Shown one piece after another: positions 57,801 to 64,000 of a stretch of 64,000 nucleotides of DNA. The notes beneath the pieces were generated by a model. The model had not been told where the DNA came from, searched no databases, and saw only the letters and a program-made list of their open reading frames with translations. Each line of letters starts with the position of its first letter. Within the stretch, counting starts at the first letter, position 1. The translations under genes were made by a program, and so were the position numbers. This DNA comes from Zygnema cylindricum (Eukaryota > Streptophyta > Zygnematophyceae > Zygnematales > Zygnemataceae). The stretch spans positions 436,001 to 500,000 of the forward strand of contig JBBHKE010000890.1 in the NCBI GenBank assembly GCA_037447655.1, written 5' to 3'.

Positions 57801-60800
57801 GAAGGGAGTGATAAAATGACAATCCATGAAAGTCCTTTCAAGCAAAGGTTAAAGCCAGTGGCTCTCCTTTTCGCTCGTTCTCCACACAGGGCTTATCTTT
57901 TATTTACTTTAATTTTTGTGAGTGAGACTATTGTAATAGCACTTCGTGAACGCCGTAGTGTGGCCGGGAGCAGCAGTAAAGAGGTGAGTAGAAATTATGG
58001 CTCTTCATAAATGTAAACAGGGAACCTAACAGTGTAACTGGAGATTTTAATGGGACTCTCATTTCTACAATGCTCAATTGTCCCAGCGTCCTTGAAGCAT
58101 TAGTTTAGAACTTCTCTATCATTCTTCTTATCCTTATCTATGACTTTGTCCTTTTCTTCTCTACCATTCAAAAGAAAAGTTTGACCGTTGCTGTTTGATG
58201 TCCAGTTTCCTTTTGCCTTTTTTCTGTTCATGCATAAGATTTGCAGAAAGCCTGAATTTTACTGTTCTATGTTCAGTTTTTGTTTGGAGTCTCTGCGTTT
58301 TTGGTGACCCCGGCAATTGCCTCCATGGTGACATATATCCGCTCTCTGCAAGCGGAGAACATGGAGCTCACAATGCGATCTGCCTCGGTAGGAATGCTCC
58401 ATTTTAGTAGGAAAACTTTCTACTAAAAGATGCTTGGAAAATCAGCTGTTATTGTTGTTTTTTCTTTTGGAATGCAGAATTCACTATTGTGCAGGGGCTC
58501 CTTCAAGGCTGTTATAAATATGGTTAAACATTAAAACATTTTTTAAACATCATTTCAACATTTCATGTTGCCTTGGTTTTTTTTTTTAGGGTTTGTTTTT
58601 TCTGAATTCTTATCGCTGCTAGTACCGATGCTTTCACACTTATTACAATTATATCCCTACAGACAACATTAAGTAAAAATGTCACGTGGTTCCACCCATT
58701 TTACGGAGATAAAGGAAACAACTGAAAGAATAATTACGCTTTAAGTCAGTGACGTGAATGTCCATTTTAAATTATGTTCGAATCTCTATGGTTTACTTTA
58801 ATCATAACAAATGAGCTTTCTTTTTAATCTCTTGTTTGTAAAATAAGAGGTCAAGGATGGATTTGAAGCAAACAGATGTCAAACAAAGGGGCTCTTATCC
58901 AACCGAAGAAAGGAATGAAAGGGAAAACTTTTGAAAGCATACGTTTCAATAGGAAGGATCAACAAAGTTTAAAAGGTTAAAACGAGCTTTCTGCGGTTTT
59001 TTTTCTGTTTGTCATCATAAGCCAATGTTAATTGGCCGTTTCTCCTTCGATTTGTTAATCAGGACTTTTTGTTTTTTTTTTTACTATTTCTGACATCGTA
59101 GCATTGACCTTTTCCGGTTTTCAGATTGGCATCTTCTGCTGGCTACTCTCCATGGGTGTAGGCCTTTTTATCGCTGTATTGAGGTGTGTACCTAAAAACT
59201 CTTACCTCTAGTTTTAATGTTCAGCATATACATCCCCATTTCACTTCAATAACATAAAATTACCTGTCTCTTCCTTTTACCAGCAAGTCTTCTCTCCTCC
59301 TCGGATTGGCTATCACTCTCCCCTTACTGGCTGCGGCTCTCTCTCTCGGCCTCCCGGTGTGGAGGTACAATGGGTACCACCTCTTCTGTTGGTGGGCGGA
59401 GAATAGAGTGGAGCCTCCCCATCAGAGATGCTGGCTCAGGGTGATAATCCTTCCCTCTATCCCCTGCCTTTCAGGCATTTCCTTCTTATGGCTGTTACCT
59501 ATACTGTTCACTACAGTTAGTGTGGGTCATGTTGGTAAGTTCACAATTGCATGACCAATTCAACGATGCATATCATGATATCTATCCCTCATACGGCAAA
59601 AAGTGAAACACTAGGTGCCGGTTTTTTTAGCTGTTGACCATAGAATATAGTTAGTTCATGATACTAATTCCAGAAGCGGTCACAAATGTTTCATATCACA
59701 CGCACCTAGTTTTTTATAATCAATACTAATTTCGCATCGACATTTAAAAACATTTTCTGGTGTAGCGTATCAAAAAGAGTCCACAATCTCATGGCCATAA
59801 GATACAGGCGATATAGTATGCTGCATCACAATACGCGAAGTATGTGAAATTCATATTTAGGTTCGAAAATTTGTTGCAGGATGCATCACCAGTTGTCATG
59901 CTACTCCACACTAATAATGATGTTATTTTTTGGTGTTCAGCATCACTATACTGCCCGTCGTTATAATTGTTAAGGCTGTATTTGTGTTAATGCGAAATTA
60001 GAATATATAATACTAATTCAGTGCAGGGAACGTGGCAGAATGTACCACTTTCTTAAATAGTGCTGTTAACACTATTTTTTAATTTTCGGCCAAAAAAAGT
60101 CGCGACCAAATTAGTGTTATTAACGCTAATGATGATGGGTGTAGCTCATGTTTGCTACAAAAAAAATATAACCCTTTAATGCTAAAGAATTACTATATGG
60201 ATCTGGTTTGTAAATAGAGTGGATATACGGTGGTGAACCGAGCAGTTGTAGCAACTAGCAGATTCTGCATCTTGTTCAATCATTAGAGTTGATGTGTTTT
60301 TTTTCCTTGAATTCTTGTTTTATCCCTTGCACATTGTTTTGAAGTGACCAGTTGACTGTCAATTCAGTCGACATTCCCACCGATACATCCGGCGAAGTGC
60401 ACGGAAACTAATCTACTTTTGACTGACACCTAGAATTGACACCAAGCTGCAAACGGCAAATGATTCAGGGAAACTGCAAACTGCTAAGGGCAGGTTTGTC
60501 GCCTAAGGCTGACACCTTAAAGTGTGGTTTTTTTTTGTTTTATGCAGAATCTGTCGATGGGTTTGGCCCTTTGCATATGCATTGCGGCACATGTGGCATT
60601 AGGGTTGCTGGTGTCGGCAGATCCATTGGGTGACATTCGTCGGCATAATATGACAAAAAAATCGCCGTTTGCGACACCCCGGTATGTCGGATGGACGGCA
60701 TCGGCGGCTCTTGCAGCACTCACATCGGGGATTCTCCCACCATTCGCGTTCTTCGCAACGTATCAAATTTCTGTCTCATCGGCAGCTTGTATGGTTGTAT

Positions 60801-61039
60801 TCATAGGTGCGATGGTGGTAAATTGAAGATTTGTTTTTTGCTTCTCTGACGGATCTGGAGGCTAATGCTACTCTGAATCGTTATTAGCATTAATAACACT
60901 AATTTGGTGCCGGATTTGTTTTTTTTTTCGGTTCTTGAACATAAAATTGCTGTAATAATGCTGGTTTTTTTTCTTATTACTAGTTTGGTAAGCGGTTTAA
61001 ACTTGTACACATCGCTTGGATCCTAATTCATAATCAATA

Positions 61040-61114
<75 letters not shown>

Positions 61115-61860
61115 CTACCCACCACCATATATTTCTTAACGCTAATAGCAATTCACACCGCAGTGTAGGCAGGCTGTTGGGGGAAAAGTAAAGGAATGTC
61201 GAGAACTTGTAGTTGTTTGTTTTTTTTATTGCAACGGTTTTGTCTTTTTCAGGGGTGTTGTTCAGCTACTCATTAGGAACTCTTTTTGGAGCTCTGGCGG
61301 CTCACCCCGAGGAGTGGCCTCAGAGAGTGGATTTACTGGCGGCTTTTCTTCCTCCCATTTGTGTCCTCGCAACTTTTCTCATTTTGTGTGGTCTTTATAA
61401 ATGGTATCTTTTGTCGCCCTTAATCCCATATTGCCCTTTGAAGCTATCAAATGACATCTCTCTTTGCACCGATATGTTACTGATTTGACTATTTATCATG
61501 TATGCTGTATTTTGACAGGAAAGATGAAAACTGGAATATACAACGAGGAACTTTAATCCTCCTAGGTTTAGGACTTTCTATGTTACTATTGGCCATCTGT
61601 ACAGTTATCGCCTTTGTACATCCATGGCTGGTAAGAATAAGCTTTTCGCTCTCCCTTCACTAAGCTTCCCTTCCCTGCTTCCCCGACGCTATAACCTTTG
61701 ACCTATCTCTCCGTCTTGCCGTTTGGTATAAAAGTTGCGAAACCACACTTCTTTACATGTTTATGTAAGCCTTTTCTAATCTAAGAACAGAAAAATTATT
61801 CTCTCCCTCTCTCTCTCCCTCTCTCTCTCTGCCCCCCCTCTCTCCCCTCTTTCTCTCCTA

Positions 61861-61947
<87 letters not shown>

Positions 61948-64000
61948 GGTCCGTCCTCCAGGTGGGTGTCACTCTCCTCCTGGGCTTCCTCCTCCTCCTC
62001 TTAGGAGGCCTCATTGGATACCGTTGGGCTCGTCGACATTTTGGACTGACTCGCCCTCAAACGGCTCTCCTCTGGGCAGCCATGGCCGCCGTGGTCATGG
62101 TGGCCATACTGGCCTCGGTTTTGGCCCACGAAGCCTTTATAGGGGCCAGTGTGGCACTGTTCACACTGCTGCTGGTGGTAGCCGGGTGGGCGCTCAAGGT
62201 GGGTTGAGGAGAAAGAGAGGCAGGGAGGCGAGGGTGTCAGGGGTGAGGGAGGGAGAGGGAGAGAGGGAGGGAGGGAGCAGGGGAGGGAGGGAGCAGGGGA
62301 GGGAGGGAGGGAGAGAGAGGTTATTGAAGTGGGGATGATATCCATTATTGAAGTGATGTGCAGGTCCTTCTGTCTCCTCATTTGACGGTTTATTCTCCAC
62401 GGATTTTACCGGTTTATGTTTTTGACGCAGCAGCTGACAAAGCGGTAGACGTCAGGTATGATTTTTTTTTTTTATTATTTTTTTTGTATTGTTTATTTTA
62501 CTCCTGGTTAAATTAGCAATCATGTGTCGTCTGTGTTCTTCGTCTCAATCAAAGTCTTTTTGTTCCTTGCAAGGAATGTGACACCCGCTTCTTCTCCTAC
62601 ATTTCTCTCCTCTCCTTTCTCCTGTTTCTTTGTCATTTCTCTCTCTTGTCTTGTGCTTTTCCTGTGAGTTTCCTGGCGAGGTTGGGAGATAGGGGAGTGA
62701 GGGAGTCAGAAAGAGGGAGAGAGAGTGATTGGGAGAGAGGGAGAGGGAGAGACGGAGGGGAGAGGAGGGAGGGATAGATGTGGAGAAAATCATTGACATT
62801 CTTTTGTTGTGGTTTTTTTTTTAAAGGACAGTGGAGCGTTTGTGGTTTTGTATGGAGTGGCTGTGGTGACATGTTTGTGGGGAGTTGTCTCTTCCATTCT
62901 CCTCCACCCTCCCTATGCCGGAGCTGCTGTCATGGGAATCTCCCTCGTTCTCGCCTACGGTTTTGCTGTCTCGCGACCATGTACTACTCCAAAGGTCAGT
63001 TTCCTCTCTCTTTTCTGTTTCTTCTTTCTGTACCTTCTTTCTGTCCATTCTTTTTGTCACTTCTTTCTGTCTGTTCTTTCTGTATCTTTTTTCTGTTTAT
63101 TCGTCGTTTTTTTCTGTTTTTTCTGTCTGTCTCTTCTTTCTGTATCTTCTTCTGTTTCTTCTTTGTCTCTTCTTTCTTTTTCTTCTGTTTTTCTCTTCTA
63201 TTTGTTTCTTCGTTCAGTCTCTTCTTTCTGTTCCTACTTTCTGTCTCTCTACTTTTGTGATTTCTCTCCTGTCCATTTCTTATCGCCCGTATCATAACGA
63301 TTGTTTCGTTGAGGGGTTCTTTCTTTCTACCCAAGCGCCAGTCTCTGTCTCTCTTCTGTGTTTTCTTTGCTGTTAGTTGCACTTCTCCTATGATCAATCT
63401 CTTCTGTCTTGTGTTTTGTGTGTTCTCTGCTATCCATTTCTTGTAACTCCTCCTAACGTGACTCTATGAATTGTGTTTGTTTTTTCTTCGCTGTCTGTTG
63501 TACTACTCCGAAGCTCAGGTTCTTCTTTCTTGTTTTCGTGTTTTCCCTTCCATCCATTTCTTGGAATGTCCTGAATCAGAAAAATTATTTGTTGACTACT
63601 CCTGATACCGGTCTCTGTCTCTCTTCTGTTTTTTCTCTGCTGTCACTTCTACTGCTCTTACAACTTGCCTGTCCTTTCTCTTCTCTCTGCTGTCACTCTT
63701 ACTACCTCCCAGGCCAGTCTGTCTCCTGTACGTCTTTACCCTGCTGTCGGTTTTTTGGGTTTTTCCTGTCATGATAAGCTCATTCTTTAGGTGTTTTTCA
63801 TGGTTTGTCTCAGATATTGGAGGATGCTCTGCGATATCTCCCACAAGATACAGTTGTTCAGGCCCTCAAACGAGCCATTGCAAAGGTTGTGACTAAAAAT
63901 CACACCTAAATTGCAAACCTTACTGATTTTTCTTTGACTTTTCTCTCTGATTCCTTTGGATAAAAAATATTTTCAGAAAAAAATTGAGTGCGTTCCTCTC
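49633..64000 (+). CDS. DEK1: DEK1 (phytocalpain), membrane domain; partial, runs off the window
   Basis: Eighteen exons: 49633-49769, 52026-52276, 53505-53687, 54387-54513, 55725-55855, 56679-56793, 56969-57983, 58277-58387, 59125-59183, 59284-59440, 60548-60806, 61253-61403, 61519-61630, 61962-62198, 62364-62455, 62832-62994, 63814-63885, 63977-64000+. About 1,130 residues; all junctions keep phase. DEK1 is a single-copy plasma-membrane calpain controlling cell-division plane and epidermal fate in land plants. Diagnostic matches: RRPWRFYSWVYARRWP, SSGGFFFGVSAIAMAVNMLF, QGNGPDVDEYV, KWYLGHC-type start of exon 7 (WYLGHCIAY), PPYAGAAV and VSRPCTTPK. Exon 7 carries the hydrophilic loop (about 270 residues, acidic, Ser/Gly/Glu-rich). 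About 22 hydrophobic spans surround it. The linker, LamG-like and calpain CysPc domains lie beyond 64000. The exon 10 donor is chosen by family fit (GTGATA at 59441); GTTAGT near 59517 is an alternative. Confidence 0.94.
51759..51886. repeat. (CT)n microsatellite in DEK1 intron 1
   Basis: A CT/TC run with a few interruptions lies 140 bp upstream of exon 2. The preceding intron (50100-50900) is also pyrimidine-rich, which produces long spurious Ser/Leu/Phe ORFs. Confidence 0.9.
52494..52714. mobile_element. Full-length MITE in DEK1 intron 2
   Basis: The left end CTACACCGCTCATCGTTATT and the right end AATAACGATGTGCGATGTAG are inverted partners. The inverted match continues about 48 bp inward through TTTTTTCGCCACTTAA. 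At 221 bp it is the best-preserved family member here. Confidence 0.8.
53308..53452 (+). repeat. G-rich purine tract in DEK1 intron 2
   Basis: An unbroken GGAGGG/GGGAGA run on the sense strand ends about 50 bp before exon 3. Multiple G3 runs make quadruplex formation in DNA or pre-mRNA plausible. Similar sense-strand tracts lie at 55865-55976, 62210-62322 and 62690-62775. Confidence 0.8.
53800..54136. mobile_element. Long foldback element in DEK1 intron 3
   Basis: The left arm (TCATTCATGCATTCATGTGA from 53801, then ACTAAACAGGATGGTTTGAG) is repeated inverted at about 54090-54136 with few mismatches. Pairing resumes further in: ACAACCATTCGTATCCAAAT against ATTTGGATACCAATGGTTGT. The centre is near 53970-53985 (TTATATAAATTTATATA). 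Nearly the whole 337 bp can fold into one hairpin in the pre-mRNA. Confidence 0.8.
55865..55976 (+). repeat. GGGAGA purine tract in DEK1 intron 5
   Basis: GA/GGGA repeats on the sense strand begin 10 bp after the exon 5 donor. Confidence 0.8.
60030..60145. mobile_element. MITE in DEK1 intron 10
   Basis: The cores AATAGTGCTGTTAACACTAT and AAATTAGTGTTATTAACGCT are in inverted arrangement, with right end GATGATGGGTGTAG. The left terminus is degraded. Confidence 0.5.
60852..61171. mobile_element. MITE in DEK1 intron 11, expanded by a (TC)n run
   Basis: The left end CTACTCTGAATCGTTATTAG with core GCATTAATAACACTAA pairs with the right end AACGCTAATAGCAATTCACA...GTGTAG. A (TC)n microsatellite (61040-61112) sits between the arms. 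Confidence 0.55.
61800..61947. repeat. (CT)n microsatellite next to the exon 14 acceptor
   Basis: The CT run ends about 15 bp before the acceptor GTCCTCCAG of exon 14 (61962), so it forms an exceptionally long polypyrimidine tract. Confidence 0.9.
62210..62322 (+). repeat. GGGAGG purine tract in DEK1 intron 14
   Basis: It starts 12 bp after the exon 14 donor and fills most of the 165-bp intron. There are many G3 runs on the sense strand. Confidence 0.8.
62690..62775 (+). repeat. Purine tract in DEK1 intron 15
   Basis: GGGAGA-type repeats lie about 60-140 bp before the exon 16 acceptor. Intron 16 (62995-63813) is instead pyrimidine-rich, with TCTTCTTTCTGT-like tandem words from 63000 to 63250. 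Confidence 0.75.

Noticed and set aside
59441-59520. Longer DEK1 exon 10 with an extra hydrophobic span
   Set aside because: Both donors keep phase, but the short form joins CWLR directly to the exon 11 span as in land-plant DEK1. The longer form would add a span the family lacks. Kept as an alternative only.
62778-63376. ORFs of 160-163 codons in three frames near 62.8-63.4 kb
   Set aside because: They run from DEK1 exon 16 into the TCTTCTTTCTGT-rich intron 16. Only the exon 16 frame is conserved and it stops at a clear donor.
1-64000. CRISPR arrays, tRNA or rRNA genes, riboswitches, bacterial-type operons
   Set aside because: None seen. The repeats lack CRISPR spacing and the window is clearly nuclear eukaryotic DNA with spliceosomal introns.

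Overview
The window is nuclear DNA from a streptophyte, that is, a green alga of the charophyte grade or an early-diverging land plant. A charophyte such as a Chara-like alga is my best guess, but the sequence alone does not prove it. The reasons are intron-rich genes with GT-AG introns, land-plant-type gene architectures (the DEK1 membrane domain, a plastid SP1-type RING ligase, a plastid SecE1 and a twin-domain DUF760 protein), and dense plant-style DNA transposon relics. I rebuilt the gene models by hand from protein-family resemblance. In each multi-exon gene all splice phases close and the exon lengths sum correctly.

Layout. 1-4.2 kb is repeats, including a hAT-type non-autonomous element with a perfect 8-bp target duplication. 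4.27-4.96 kb is intronless plastid SecE1 (+). 7.8-8.9 kb is a broken NAA20 (NatB acetyltransferase) copy (+). 9-13 kb has no recognisable gene. 13.1-17.3 kb is a nine-exon TatD-type DNase (-). 17.5-18.3 kb is an element rich in CGATATATCG palindromes. 19.3-22.7 kb is a six-exon DUF760 protein (+), head-to-head with TatD. 25.3-31.2 kb is an eleven-exon SP1/MUL1-type E3 ligase (-), tail-to-tail with DUF760. 31.3-49 kb is a transposon block: a hAT-like end, a non-autonomous Harbinger-like element with TAA duplications, a decayed PIF/Harbinger transposase (+), its decayed Myb/SANT-like partner (-), an array of repeated 27-39 nt mini-exon-like units, and several tandem and inverted repeats. 49.6 kb to the end is the 5' half of DEK1 (+): 18 exons covering the multi-pass membrane domain and its loop. 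The calpain protease part lies beyond the window.

How the parts relate. The genes are ordinary housekeeping and developmental genes rather than an operon-like system. SecE1 (thylakoid translocon), SP1 (control of the chloroplast import machinery) and the DUF760 protein are all expected in or on plastids, probably by chance of location. The most distinctive content is the mobile-element layer. One short MITE family (termini CTACACCG, palindromic core around TTAATAACACTAA) has about ten copies in introns and flanks of these genes, and I saw none in the 33-49 kb transposon block. A degenerate Harbinger transposase/Myb pair shows mainly C-to-T type nonsense changes. A tandem array duplicates a 36-nt segment with intact splice signals just upstream of the Myb-like gene.
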